From positions 237,940 through 301,939 of the forward strand of contig NZ_JYLN01000008.1 in the NCBI RefSeq assembly GCF_001439735.1: a stretch of DNA of 64,000 nt, read 5' to 3'. Positions within the stretch are counted from its first letter, which is position 1. Every line of letters starts with the position of its first letter. The notes under the pieces are model-generated. The model saw only the letters and a list, made by a program, of their open reading frames with translations. It did no database searches and was not told the DNA's origin. The stretch comes from Pseudomonas paralactis (GTDB taxonomy: Bacteria; Pseudomonadota; Gammaproteobacteria; Pseudomonadales; Pseudomonadaceae). The translations under genes and the position numbers were made by a program. Positions 52,203 to 60,499 of the stretch are shown here, one piece after another.

Positions 52203-53174
52203 TCAAAGCAAAGGTTCTTCAAGCACGCAACTGTACCGGTGCTCGTGCAGGAAATGGGTCGGCGGCAACACCGAGGAACACACCGCCCGCGCATACCGGC
52301 AACGCGGGTGAAACGCACAACCTGCAGGCAAATTCAGCGGGCTGGGTGGCTCACCCGGCAGGGGCTGCGCGGGCAACGACCGATGGGGGTCGATCTCGGG
52401 AATCGCCTCGATCAACGCCGCCGTATAGGGATGGCGCGGCGTGGTGAACACCGCCTCCACCGGCCCTTCCTCGACGATCTTGCCCAGGTACATCACCGCC
52501 ACGCGGTCGCACAGGCGCCGCACGATGGCCAGGTCATGGGCGATAAACAGGATCGCCAGATTCATGCGTTGTTGCAGTTCCAGCAGCAGGTTGATGATCT
52601 GGCCCTGGATCGACACATCCAGCGCCGCCACGCATTCATCGGCAATGATCAGGCGCGGCTCCACCGCCAGTGCCCGAGCGATGCCCACCCGCTGGCACTG
52701 GCCGCCGCTGAGGGAGCCCGGTTTACGCCCGGCCAGTTCGGGGCGCAGGCCCACCAGCTCCAGCAACTCGTTGACGCGCGCCGGGATCCGCTCCACGGCC
52801 ACCTTGCGCTGCACGCGCAGCACTTCGGCAAGGGTTTCGCCAATGCTGTGCCGAGGATTCAGCGCGGCGTACGGATCCTGGAAAATCATCGCGGTTTCAT
52901 GGCGCAGGCGGGCAATATCGATAGCGCTGCCATGGGCCATGTCGATCCCGTCAAACAGCACTTGGCCGGCGCTGATCGGGTTGAGGTGCAAAATCGCTCG
53001 GCCCAGGGTGCTTTTGCCGCTGCCGGACTCGCCCACCAGGCCGAGGGTTTCACCGGCGGCGAGGTTCAGTGACACTCCGTTCACCGCCCTCACCCACTGC
53101 TTGTTCAAACCGAACAGGCCGCTGCCGGACGCGGCAAAGCGCACCTCCAGGTCCTTGATCTGCAACAGGCTCAT
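52203..53174 (-). CDS. Peptide ABC transporter ATPase (DppF/OppF type)
   Basis: 323 residues from ATG 53174. Walker A GLVGESGSGKSTLGRAILHL, signature LSGGQCQRVGIARALAVEPR, Walker B LIIADE, and a C-terminal oligopeptide-transporter extension with PAGCAFHPRCRYARAVC, whose cysteines fit the Fe-S or zinc cluster of this subfamily. Overlaps the preceding ATPase gene by four bases (ATGA). It pairs with it to power the two permeases. Confidence 0.93.
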   Translation of the reverse strand: MSLLQIKDLEVRFAASGSGLFGLNKQWVRAVNGVSLNLAAGETLGLVGESGSGKSTLGRAILHLNPISAGQVLFDGIDMAHGSAIDIARLRHETAMIFQDPYAALNPRHSIGETLAEVLRVQRKVAVERIPARVNELLELVGLRPELAGRKPGSLSGGQCQRVGIARALAVEPRLIIADECVAALDVSIQGQIINLLLELQQRMNLAILFIAHDLAIVRRLCDRVAVMYLGKIVEEGPVEAVFTTPRHPYTAALIEAIPEIDPHRSLPAQPLPGEPPSPLNLPAGCAFHPRCRYARAVCSSVLPPTHFLHEHRYSCVLEEPLL

Positions 53175-54127
53175 GGGCGTTCCCCCAACGGATAGTGACA
53201 GGCCACGCGTGCGCCCTGGGGCAGCAGCTCGGTACACAAGGCACCGACCTGCGGGCAGCGCGGATTAAAGCGGCAACCGTCAGGCAAGGCATCGAGCAAC
53301 GGCGGCTGGCCAGGGATGGTGCGCAACAATGCATGACCGCTGCTGTGGGCCGGCTGGCAGTCGATCAGCCCAGCGGTATACGGATGTTGCGGCCGGGCCA
53401 GCAGTTCGTACTTGCTGCCGTGCTCGCACAGACGCCCGGCGTACATCACGGCGATGGAATCGCAGGTTTGTGCGACCACGCCCAGGTCGTGGGTGATCAT
53501 GATGATCGATAAGCCGCGCTGGTCGCGCAGGTCGAGCAACAGCCGCAGGATTTGCGCCTGCACCGTCACATCCAGGGCCGTGGTCGGCTCGTCGGCGATC
53601 AGCACTTTCGGGTTGCAGCCCAGCGCCACCGCGATCATCGCGCGCTGGCGCATACCGCCGGAAAATTCATGGGGATAGCTGTCGACCCGCGTCTGCGGGT
53701 CCGGGATGCCAACCTGGCGCAGTACCTCGACAGCCTGTGCGCGCGCGTCTTTTTTCGAGGCGCCTTGATGCAGGCGGATGCCCTCGGCGATCTGCTCACC
53801 GATGCGCATCAGCGGGTCGAGGTGGCTGCTGGGGTTCTGGAAGATCATGCCCAGTTGCCCGCCCCGCACGGCGCGCATACCGGCGTCATCCAGTTGCAAC
53901 AGGTCCTGCCTGGCCAGGCGTACGGCGCCGCCTTGCACGCGCAGGCTGGGCGATGGCAGCAAGCGCATCAGGCCGCGACAGGCCATGGTCTTGCCCGAAC
54001 CGCTCTCGCCCACCAGGCCAAGGATCTCACCTTCGGCCAGGTCAAAGGACACGCGATCCACCAGGGTGACATCACGCCCGGTGTTGTTGGCGATCACGCT
54101 GAGATCGCGCACTTGCAGCAGGCTCAC
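53171..54127 (-). CDS. Peptide ABC transporter ATPase (DppD/OppD type)
   Basis: 318 residues. Walker A GLVGESGSGKTMACRGLMRL, signature FSGGMRQRAMIAVALGCNPK, Walker B VLIADEPTTALDVTVQAQIL, and the C-terminal LPDGCRFNPRCPQVGALC extension. Overlaps the upstream permease gene by four bases. Together with the OppF-type subunit and two permeases it makes a complete peptide importer. Confidence 0.93.
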   Translation of the reverse strand: MSLLQVRDLSVIANNTGRDVTLVDRVSFDLAEGEILGLVGESGSGKTMACRGLMRLLPSPSLRVQGGAVRLARQDLLQLDDAGMRAVRGGQLGMIFQNPSSHLDPLMRIGEQIAEGIRLHQGASKKDARAQAVEVLRQVGIPDPQTRVDSYPHEFSGGMRQRAMIAVALGCNPKVLIADEPTTALDVTVQAQILRLLLDLRDQRGLSIIMITHDLGVVAQTCDSIAVMYAGRLCEHGSKYELLARPQHPYTAGLIDCQPAHSSGHALLRTIPGQPPLLDALPDGCRFNPRCPQVGALCTELLPQGARVACHYPLGERP

Positions 54128-54981
54128 GAGCGGTCCCCCAATATTTGCGCCACACCGTCGGCCAACAGGCTAAAGCCCATGGCCAGGGTCACAATGGCCA
54201 AACCCGGAAACGTGCAAATCCACCAGGCCGTGGTGATAAAGGCTTGCCCCTCGGCCACCATCGTCCCCCACTCCGCGGTAGGCGGTTGCACGCCCAGGCC
54301 CAGGTAACTCACGGCGGCGCCATTGAGCAGCACCAGCACCGCGTCGGACATGGAAAATACGATGGAGCCAAACAAGGCATTGGGCAGCAAATGCCGGAAC
54401 AGAATGCGCCCATGACCAAACCCCAGGCTCTTGGCGGCCAGGGCAAACTCGCTTTCCTTGAGCACCAGGATCTGCGAGCGAATCAACCGCGCATACGACA
54501 CCCAGCCCACCAGCGCCATGGCGATATAAAAGCTCTGCAAGCCAGGCCCCAGAATGGCCATGATCGCCAGCATCAACACCAGAAACGGGAACGCCAGCAC
54601 CACATCGATTACGCGCATACAGAAACTGTCGAAGCGCCCACCCACATAACCCGACACCGCGCCGATGAAGGTGCCGATGATGAACGGGAAGATCACCCCG
54701 ACAATCGCCAGTTGCAGGTCGATGCGCGCCCCCCAGATAACCCTTGAGAGGATATCCCTGCCGTAATTGTCGGTGCCCAACGGATGGGCAAGGCTGGGCG
54801 CCAGCAAGCTCATGTCGGTGTTTTGCGCAATCGGGTCAAACGGTGCGATCCACGGCGCAAACAGCGCCAGGGCCAACCACACCAACAGAATCAGCAGGCC
54901 CCAGGCGGCGGTCAGGCGGCCATTGCGAAAGCCAAAGCGCAGGCGCAAACGCCAGGGTGCAATCAGTGGGCGGCTGCTCAT
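54124..54981 (-). CDS. Peptide ABC transporter permease (DppC type)
   Basis: 285 residues, about six helices. The N-terminal LILLVWLALALFAPWIAPFD and PSLAHPLGTDNYGRDILSRV + IWGARI are typical of OppC/DppC proteins. The EAA loop is near AAKSLGFGHGRILFRHLLPN. It overlaps the DppB-type gene by four bases and the ATPase gene by four bases, implying tight co-translation. Confidence 0.93.
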   Translation of the reverse strand: MSSRPLIAPWRLRLRFGFRNGRLTAAWGLLILLVWLALALFAPWIAPFDPIAQNTDMSLLAPSLAHPLGTDNYGRDILSRVIWGARIDLQLAIVGVIFPFIIGTFIGAVSGYVGGRFDSFCMRVIDVVLAFPFLVLMLAIMAILGPGLQSFYIAMALVGWVSYARLIRSQILVLKESEFALAAKSLGFGHGRILFRHLLPNALFGSIVFSMSDAVLVLLNGAAVSYLGLGVQPPTAEWGTMVAEGQAFITTAWWICTFPGLAIVTLAMGFSLLADGVAQILGDRS

Positions 54982-55925
54982 TGCATCTTCACCCTTGGGT
55001 CGAGGGCGACTGTCACTACATCGGCAACGAAGTTGACCACCACCGTGGCACAGGCCAGCACCATCGCCACGCCCTGCACCACCATGTAGTCACGGGTGAA
55101 AATGCCGCGCACCAGCAATTGGCCGATGCCCGGAATTGCAAACAGGCTTTCGATGACCACCGTGCCGCTGATCAGCCAACCGATGTTGACCGCCAGCAGG
55201 TTAACCGCCGGCACCAGGGAATTGGGCAGCACATGCCGCCGAAACACCGCGGCCTCCGACAAGCCCCGGGCCCGGGCGGCGGTGACATGATCGGCCTGCA
55301 GTTCCATCAACATGCTCGCCCGCAGGTTGCGCACCAGCACCGCCGACAGCGCCAGGGCGATGGTCAGGCACGGCAACAGCATATGGTGGGCCTTGTCCAG
55401 CCAGGTCCGCCCATAGCCAGACACCGGGAACAGGCCCCATTGCACGCTCAGCAGCAGGATCAGCATCAACCCCAGCCAGAATGCCGGCATCCCCAGGCCG
55501 ACCGTGGTGAAAACGCGGATCAGGTTGTCCGCCCAACCGCCTTTGTGACGCGCCGCCACGGTCGCCAGCGGCACCGCGATCAGCAACGCCAGGACCACGC
55601 TGCCCAGCACCAGCACCAGCGTCGGCTCAATGCGGGTGACGATCAGTTTCAGCGCGTCGACCTTGTACAGCAGCGATTGGCCGAGGTCGCCCTTGAGCAG
55701 GTTTTTCAGGAAGTAGAAATATTGCATCCACAACGGCTGGTCGAGGCCGAACTGGGCACGGATTTTCAGCAGTGCATCCGGCGTACTGCGCGAGCCCAGC
55801 AGGGCCCGCGCCGGGTCGCCGGGGATCGAGCGCACCAATACAAAGGTGATCAGGCTGATGCCAAACAGCACCGGCAGCAACTGCAGCGGCCGGGACAGGA
55901 CAAAACGGTATCGCGCCAGGTTCAT
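54978..55925 (-). CDS. Peptide ABC transporter permease (DppB type)
   Basis: 315 residues, six helices. LPVLFGISLITFVLVRSIPG + DPARALLG and QFGLDQPLWMQYFYFLKNLL + KGDLGQSL are the OppB/DppB N-terminal blocks; the EAA loop is near ARARGLSEAAVFRRHVLPNS. It starts three bases after the iminopeptidase stop, so the hydrolase heads the operon. Confidence 0.93.
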   Translation of the reverse strand: MNLARYRFVLSRPLQLLPVLFGISLITFVLVRSIPGDPARALLGSRSTPDALLKIRAQFGLDQPLWMQYFYFLKNLLKGDLGQSLLYKVDALKLIVTRIEPTLVLVLGSVVLALLIAVPLATVAARHKGGWADNLIRVFTTVGLGMPAFWLGLMLILLLSVQWGLFPVSGYGRTWLDKAHHMLLPCLTIALALSAVLVRNLRASMLMELQADHVTAARARGLSEAAVFRRHVLPNSLVPAVNLLAVNIGWLISGTVVIESLFAIPGIGQLLVRGIFTRDYMVVQGVAMVLACATVVVNFVADVVTVALDPRVKMQ

Positions 55926-55928
55926 CCG

Positions 55929-56816
55929 TCAGCCTCGGTGGCGAGCGAGAAAGTCCAGCAGCACCGGGAAGTACGCCTGGGGTTCCTCATAAAACGGCAT
56001 ATGGCTGCTGTTGGGGAATACATGCAGCTCGGCGTGGGTGGCGGCCAGCTTCATGCGCATGGCGCAGGCGGGGGTCAGTTCGTCGTGCTGACCGGTGGTG
56101 ATCAGAATCGGCATCGTGAACTCGCCCATCTCCTTGAGGCGGTTCCAGTCCTTGAGGTTGCCGATGTAGAGGAACTCGTTGGGACCTTGCATGGTTGCGT
56201 AAGGCCCCATGTTCCAATCGCCCAGGGAGCGTTTCAGCGGCTGCGGCCACTCGTCGAGGCGGCACACATGGCGGTAGTTGAGCAAGGTGATGGCGGCCTG
56301 GTATTGCGGGTGATCGAGGGTGCCCATGGCTTCGTGGCGCTGCATCATGGCCACGGTTTCGCTGCCCAGGGCGCCACGCAGGCGTTCGAGTTCCCGGGAC
56401 AGATGGGGAATGTCGCCGACGGTGTTTTCCAGGATCAGGCTTTTGAGCGCATCGGGGTAGTGGATGGCGTATTCGATACCGAGCCAACCGCCCCAGGAAT
56501 GCCCGAGCAAATGCACGCGGCCCAGGCCCAGCGCCTGGCGCACGGTCTCGACTTCTTCGACATAACGGCGGATTTCCCACAGTGCAACATCGGTCGGTCT
56601 GGCTGATGCGCCCGTGCCAAGCTGGTCGAATGCAACCACTCGCAGGTTATGCGCTTTGAGCCAGCCATGAGCGTCACGCAGATAGTCACATGGCAGGCCA
56701 GGGCCGCCGTTGAGACACAGCAGCACTTCATCGCCTTCGCCAAAGCTGTAGACCACGAGGTTATGGCCGTCGACTTGTACGTTGTACTGCTGGTCGGGGG
56801 CAATTTCACGCCACAT
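55929..56816 (-). CDS. Proline iminopeptidase-like hydrolase (PipA-type), operon head
   Basis: 295 residues from ATG 56816 with AAGGA eight bases upstream; the much longer frame upstream overlaps the regulator and is not coding. S33-family alpha/beta hydrolase: oxyanion motif LNGGPG (residues 35-40), nucleophile Ser107 in GHSWGG, Asp in TGQHDELTP and His in SSHMPFYEE. It would release an N-terminal residue, or act on a related amide, in the cytoplasm or periplasm (no signal peptide seen). It leads an operon with a complete peptide importer and is divergent from the LuxR solo, with a lux-box-like palindrome between. Confidence 0.9.
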   Translation of the reverse strand: MWREIAPDQQYNVQVDGHNLVVYSFGEGDEVLLCLNGGPGLPCDYLRDAHGWLKAHNLRVVAFDQLGTGASARPTDVALWEIRRYVEEVETVRQALGLGRVHLLGHSWGGWLGIEYAIHYPDALKSLILENTVGDIPHLSRELERLRGALGSETVAMMQRHEAMGTLDHPQYQAAITLLNYRHVCRLDEWPQPLKRSLGDWNMGPYATMQGPNEFLYIGNLKDWNRLKEMGEFTMPILITTGQHDELTPACAMRMKLAATHAELHVFPNSSHMPFYEEPQAYFPVLLDFLARHRG

Positions 56817-56898
56817 GCATACATTCCTTGTGTTGTATCGGCCTGGCGGGTAGCGGCCGTTTATCAGGTCAACACTACCGAGGATACCGTGCGTCCAT

Positions 56899-56920
56899 AA
56901 CCTAGTATTTCTTATAGGTT
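56899..56920. promoter_or_regulatory. lux-box-like palindrome upstream of the first iminopeptidase gene
   Basis: AACCTA-N10-TAGGTT, perfect 6-bp arms, 83 bases before the start of the iminopeptidase gene and 59 bases before the regulator start on the other side. The spacer GTATTTCTTA is AT-rich. The size and symmetry fit a LuxR-type dimer site. A related sequence lies before the second iminopeptidase gene. Confidence 0.6.
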
Positions 56921-56978
56921 TGGCCTGGCTGTCCTTCGCCGGGGCGTGGCATTCTACTTGCCGCAAGTCGAGATTCAA

Positions 56979-57764
56979 ATGAATTCGGGAGCAGAACGGA
57001 TGCTGGCCAAGCTGACCGCCTTCAATAACCGTCTCATGCCGGGCAGGAGCCTGGATGAACAGATGGACAATACGTTTATCCTTGCCCAACAACTGGGCTT
57101 CGATGCGCTGGTGTACGACTACACCCCGGTGCCCATCGACCTGGATGGCGCGCTGATTACCCCCTCGGTGTTGCAACTGCGCAACACACCGCCCGACTGG
57201 CACGCCTTATGGTGCGGCGAAGGGTTTTACCAGATCGACCCGGTGCAACACCTGGCGTTGAGCACGGTATCGCCGTTTGTCTGGTCCTACGAAGCGAAAA
57301 CCGAGACTGCCCTGCAAAAAATTATCGACCCGTGCCACGCCCCCGTTTCCTCGTACCTGCACGAACGTGAACTGACCTGCGGCGTCAGCGTGCCCATTCA
57401 CTTGCCCCGGGGTGGCTTCGCATCACTGACCGGCCTGCGCACCGGCAAGGCACGCACGGTGTTGAAGGACGCACAGCACACACTCGCCGATTTCAGCCTG
57501 ATTACCCATGCCTTGCAGGAAGCGGCTTACCCGCTGTTCAGCAAGGAGCTGCGCACCTATCCGCATATCCACCTGACCAAGCGCGAACGCGAATGCCTGA
57601 AATGGGCCGCCGACGGGCTGACCGCCGCCGAAATCGCCACGAAACTCAGCCGTTCCCTGGCGGTAGTGACCCTGCACCTGGCTTCGGCCATGCACAAACT
57701 GGGGGCCAAGAACCGCGTCCAAGCGGTGGTGCGAGCGACCCATTACCGTTTGCTGGAAGCTTGA
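56979..57764 (+). CDS. pipR: LuxR-family solo regulator, PipR-like
   Basis: 261 residues from ATG 56979; a GTG at 56946 is an alternative. The N-terminal autoinducer-binding domain (Pfam Autoind_bind type) is followed by a LuxR HTH (HLTKRERECLKWAADGLTAA + EIATKL, then HLASAMHKLGAKNRVQAVV). Numbered from the longer form, W85, D98, P99, W113 and G146 match W57, D70, P71, W85 and G113 of TraR, but the Tyr61 position is W89, a change seen in plant-signal-sensing solos. No luxI is near. The flanking iminopeptidase and peptide importer genes are the PipR context; PipR is reported to respond to an ethanolamine-derived plant compound. Ligand here unproven. Confidence 0.85.
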   Translation: MNSGAERMLAKLTAFNNRLMPGRSLDEQMDNTFILAQQLGFDALVYDYTPVPIDLDGALITPSVLQLRNTPPDWHALWCGEGFYQIDPVQHLALSTVSPFVWSYEAKTETALQKIIDPCHAPVSSYLHERELTCGVSVPIHLPRGGFASLTGLRTGKARTVLKDAQHTLADFSLITHALQEAAYPLFSKELRTYPHIHLTKRERECLKWAADGLTAAEIATKLSRSLAVVTLHLASAMHKLGAKNRVQAVVRATHYRLLEA

Positions 57765-57775
57765 GTTTTCGTAAA

Positions 57776-57796
57776 AACCTAGCTGTTTTGCTAGTT
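57776..57796. promoter_or_regulatory. lux-box-like palindrome upstream of the second iminopeptidase gene
   Basis: AACCTAGC-TGTTTT-GCTAGTT; the inner CTAGC-N6-GCTAG arms are perfect. It lies about 60 bases before the start of the second iminopeptidase gene and shares AACCTAG at the left arm with the site at 56899-56920. Likely second target of the LuxR solo. Confidence 0.6.
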
Positions 57797-57854
57797 ACCT
57801 AAACTTTTTGTTCAGATTATCGTAACCCTGATCATTTTTTTCAGGGGGTACGAA

Positions 57855-58787
57855 ATGGAATTCATCGAAAAAGTTCGCGAAGGCTACGCACCCTTTGGCG
57901 CCTACCAGACCTGGTATCGCGTCACCGGTGACCTGAGCACGGGCCGCACGCCGCTGGTGATCATCCACGGCGGCCCGGGCTGCACCCACGATTACGTCGA
58001 TGCCTTCAAGGATGTGGCCGCCAGCGGCCACGCGGTGATCCACTATGACCAACTGGGCAATGGCCGTTCCACGCACCTGCCCCACAAAGATCCTTCGTTC
58101 TGGACCATCGGCCTATTCCTCGACGAGCTGAACAACCTGCTGGACCACCTGCAAATCAGCGAGAACTACGCGATCCTCGGTCAATCCTGGGGCGGTATGC
58201 TGGGCAGCGAACACGCGATCTTGCAGCCCAAGGGCCTGCGCGCATTCATCCCCGCCAATTCACCGACCTGTATGCGTACCTGGGTCAGCGAAGCCAATCG
58301 CCTGCGTATGCTGCTGCCCGAAGGCGTGCACGAAACCCTGCTCAAACACGAACAGGCCGGTACCTACCAAGACCCGGAATACCTGGCGGCCTCGCGGATT
58401 TTCTATGACCAGCACGTGTGCCGAGTCAACCCATGGCCGGAAGAAGTGGCGCGCACCTTCGCCCAGGTCGATGCCGACCCGACGGTGTATCACGCCATGA
58501 GCGGCCCGACTGAATTCCACGTGATCGGCAGCTTGAAAGACTGGAACGTGATTGGCCGCCTGTCAGCCATCAAGGTGCCAACCCTGGTAATTTCCGGGCG
58601 GCATGACGAAGCCACGCCGCTGGTGGTCAAACCGTTCCTGGACGAGATCGCGGATGTGCGCTGGGCACTGTTTGAAGACTCCAGCCACATGCCCCATGTG
58701 GAAGAACGCCAGGCGTGTATGGGGACTGTGGTGAAGTTTTTGGATGAGGTGTGTTCGTTGCCGCACAAAGCCCTCAAGGCCGGCTGA
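57855..58787 (+). CDS. pip: Proline iminopeptidase-like hydrolase, second copy
   Basis: 310 residues. Alpha/beta hydrolase of family S33 with IHGGPGCTHDYV (residues 37-48), nucleophile Ser111 in GQSWGGMLGSEHA, Asp in SGRHDEATP and His in SSHMPHVEE. It is only moderately similar to the copy at 55929-56816, so this is not a recent duplication. L-amino acid amidase is another activity known in the family. It lies directly after the LuxR solo in the same direction, 90 bases away, with its own palindrome. GGGGG of CAGGGGGTACGAA serves as ribosome site. Confidence 0.9.
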   Translation: MEFIEKVREGYAPFGAYQTWYRVTGDLSTGRTPLVIIHGGPGCTHDYVDAFKDVAASGHAVIHYDQLGNGRSTHLPHKDPSFWTIGLFLDELNNLLDHLQISENYAILGQSWGGMLGSEHAILQPKGLRAFIPANSPTCMRTWVSEANRLRMLLPEGVHETLLKHEQAGTYQDPEYLAASRIFYDQHVCRVNPWPEEVARTFAQVDADPTVYHAMSGPTEFHVIGSLKDWNVIGRLSAIKVPTLVISGRHDEATPLVVKPFLDEIADVRWALFEDSSHMPHVEERQACMGTVVKFLDEVCSLPHKALKAG

Positions 58788-58789
58788 AT

Positions 58790-58823
58790 CCCTGTGGGAG
58801 CTGGCTTGCCAGCTCCCACAGGG
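58790..58823. repeat. Perfect REP palindrome between convergent genes
   Basis: CCCTGTGGGAGCTGGC-TT-GCCAGCTCCCACAGGG, a 16-bp perfect stem with a 2-base loop, three bases after the iminopeptidase stop. It looks like two REP arms fused after loss of the spacer, and could end both convergent transcripts. Confidence 0.85.
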
Positions 58824-58839
58824 TACACGGGGTCGCTCG

Positions 58840-60342
58840 TTAAACCTCGCTGGTCTCAGGCTTGGATGTTTTCCTCAGGGCATCGGCCACCAACGGAATC
58901 TCCTTACCTTCGGCATCAAACAACTTCCCACCCCGGTAGTAATCCCCATCGCGCAACGCGGCCACGTCGCGAAAGCACAAGCTGCGCTCAGTCCCCGCCA
59001 CAAACACTGACTGCTGGTCCGAGTTGCCGGCGGTGAAGTGGTTGAATGCCAGGTTCAGCAATATCGCCATGATCGCCGACGAGCTGATGCCCGAGTGGAA
59101 GATGGTCGCGAACCAGCTGGGGAACTGATCGTAGAAGCTTGGTGCGGCGATGGGGATCATGCCAAAGCCGATGGAGGTGGCAACGATGATCAGGTTCATG
59201 TTGTTGCGGTAATCCACCTTCGACAGCGTACGAATACCACTGGCCGCCACCGTGCCGAACAACACGATGCCCGCACCGCCCAGCACCGAAGTGGGCACCG
59301 CCGCGATCACCCGCCCCATAAAGGGCAACAGGCCCAGCACCACCAGAAACACCCCACCGGTCGCTACCACAAAGCGGCTCTTCACGCCGGTCACCGCCAC
59401 CAGGCCAACGTTCTGGGCGAACGCGCTTTGGGTGAACGAACCGAAGATCGGCGCGAACATACTCGACAGCATGTCGGCGCGCAGGCCGTTGCCCAGGCGC
59501 TTGGAGTCCACCTTGGTGTCGATGATCTCGCCCACCGCGAGGATGTCCGCCGAGGTTTCCACCAGCGTCACCATCACCACGATGCACATGGAAATGATCG
59601 CCGCCACATGGAAGGTCGGCATACCGAAGTGGAACGGCGCAGGAAAGCCAAACATCGGCCCTTGCATGACGCCGGAGAAGTCAGCCATGCCAAGCAGCAC
59701 GGCGATCACGGTGCCGATCACCATCGCCAGCAGGATCGACAAGCGCGAGATGGTGGCGCTGCCGATTTTGCTCAGCAGCAGCACCAGCACCAGGGTCAGG
59801 GCCGCCAGGCCGACATTCGACATACTGCCGAAATCCGCCGCCCGGCTGTTGCCGCCCATGGCCCAGCGCGCCGCCACGGGCATCAGCGTCAGACCGATGG
59901 TGGTGATCACGATGCCCGTCACCAGCGGCGGGAAGAACTTGGTGATGCGTGAAAACACCGGGGTGATCAACAGGCCAATCAACGACGCGGCCATCACCGC
60001 ACCGAGAATCGCCGGGATCCCCCCTGCACCGTCGCTGCCGACAATCGCCACCATGGTCGCCACACCTGCGAACGACACGCCCTGCACCAGTGGCAACTGA
60101 CAGCCAAAGAACGGCAGGCCAAGGGTTTGCAACAACGTGGCCAGGCCACCGGCGAACAACGACGCGGCGATCAACAGGCCGATATCCGCCGGCGACAACC
60201 CGGCTGCCTGGCCGACGATCAACGGCACGGCGACGATGCCGCCGTACATGGTGAGCACATGCTGCAGGCCGTAAGCCATGTTGGCGGCGACGCCCAGATT
60301 TTCATCTTCGGGCCGCTGTGGTGACGCCTTCGGGATAGTCAT
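58840..60342 (-). CDS. NCS2 nucleobase (purine/xanthine/urate) permease
   Basis: 500 residues, 12-14 helices, of the nucleobase-ascorbate transporter family. GLQHVLTMYGGIVAVPLIVG at the start, QLPLVQGVSFAGVATMVAIV, and the signature SAFAQNVGLVAVTGVKSR near residue 310 identify NCS2. The TGVKSR form, and the glutamate in VETSADILAVGEII, are common in xanthine and uric acid transporters. It imports a nucleobase with protons at the inner membrane. It is divergent from a Tsx-like outer membrane gene, with a TTGTATACAA palindrome between. Confidence 0.88.
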   Translation of the reverse strand: MTIPKASPQRPEDENLGVAANMAYGLQHVLTMYGGIVAVPLIVGQAAGLSPADIGLLIAASLFAGGLATLLQTLGLPFFGCQLPLVQGVSFAGVATMVAIVGSDGAGGIPAILGAVMAASLIGLLITPVFSRITKFFPPLVTGIVITTIGLTLMPVAARWAMGGNSRAADFGSMSNVGLAALTLVLVLLLSKIGSATISRLSILLAMVIGTVIAVLLGMADFSGVMQGPMFGFPAPFHFGMPTFHVAAIISMCIVVMVTLVETSADILAVGEIIDTKVDSKRLGNGLRADMLSSMFAPIFGSFTQSAFAQNVGLVAVTGVKSRFVVATGGVFLVVLGLLPFMGRVIAAVPTSVLGGAGIVLFGTVAASGIRTLSKVDYRNNMNLIIVATSIGFGMIPIAAPSFYDQFPSWFATIFHSGISSSAIMAILLNLAFNHFTAGNSDQQSVFVAGTERSLCFRDVAALRDGDYYRGGKLFDAEGKEIPLVADALRKTSKPETSEV

Positions 60343-60409
60343 GGTGAGGGGTTCTCTGTTTTTGTTGTGCGCTCACTGTATGCAATGTTCAGACTGTATG
60401 TCCATAGAG

Positions 60410-60419
60410 TTGTATACAA
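60410..60419. promoter_or_regulatory. TTGTATACAA palindrome, candidate GntR/FCD operator
   Basis: A perfect 10-bp palindrome in the 157-base region between the NCS2 permease and the Tsx-like gene, 67 bases from the permease start and 80 from the other. The sequence is of the kind bound by FCD-type GntR repressors. A half-related ACTGTATG occurs twice nearby. Confidence 0.5.
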
Positions 60420-60499
60420 TCAATCGAACAAGATACCCTCCAGCGGCGTTACAAAAACAATTCGGCCGTTATGAGCCAGAACGCCAAAGGACAAAAATA

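Noticed and set aside
54744..56606. 620-codon plus-strand frame
   Set aside because: Antisense to two permease genes and the iminopeptidase; His/Gln/Arg-rich translation typical of a shadow frame.
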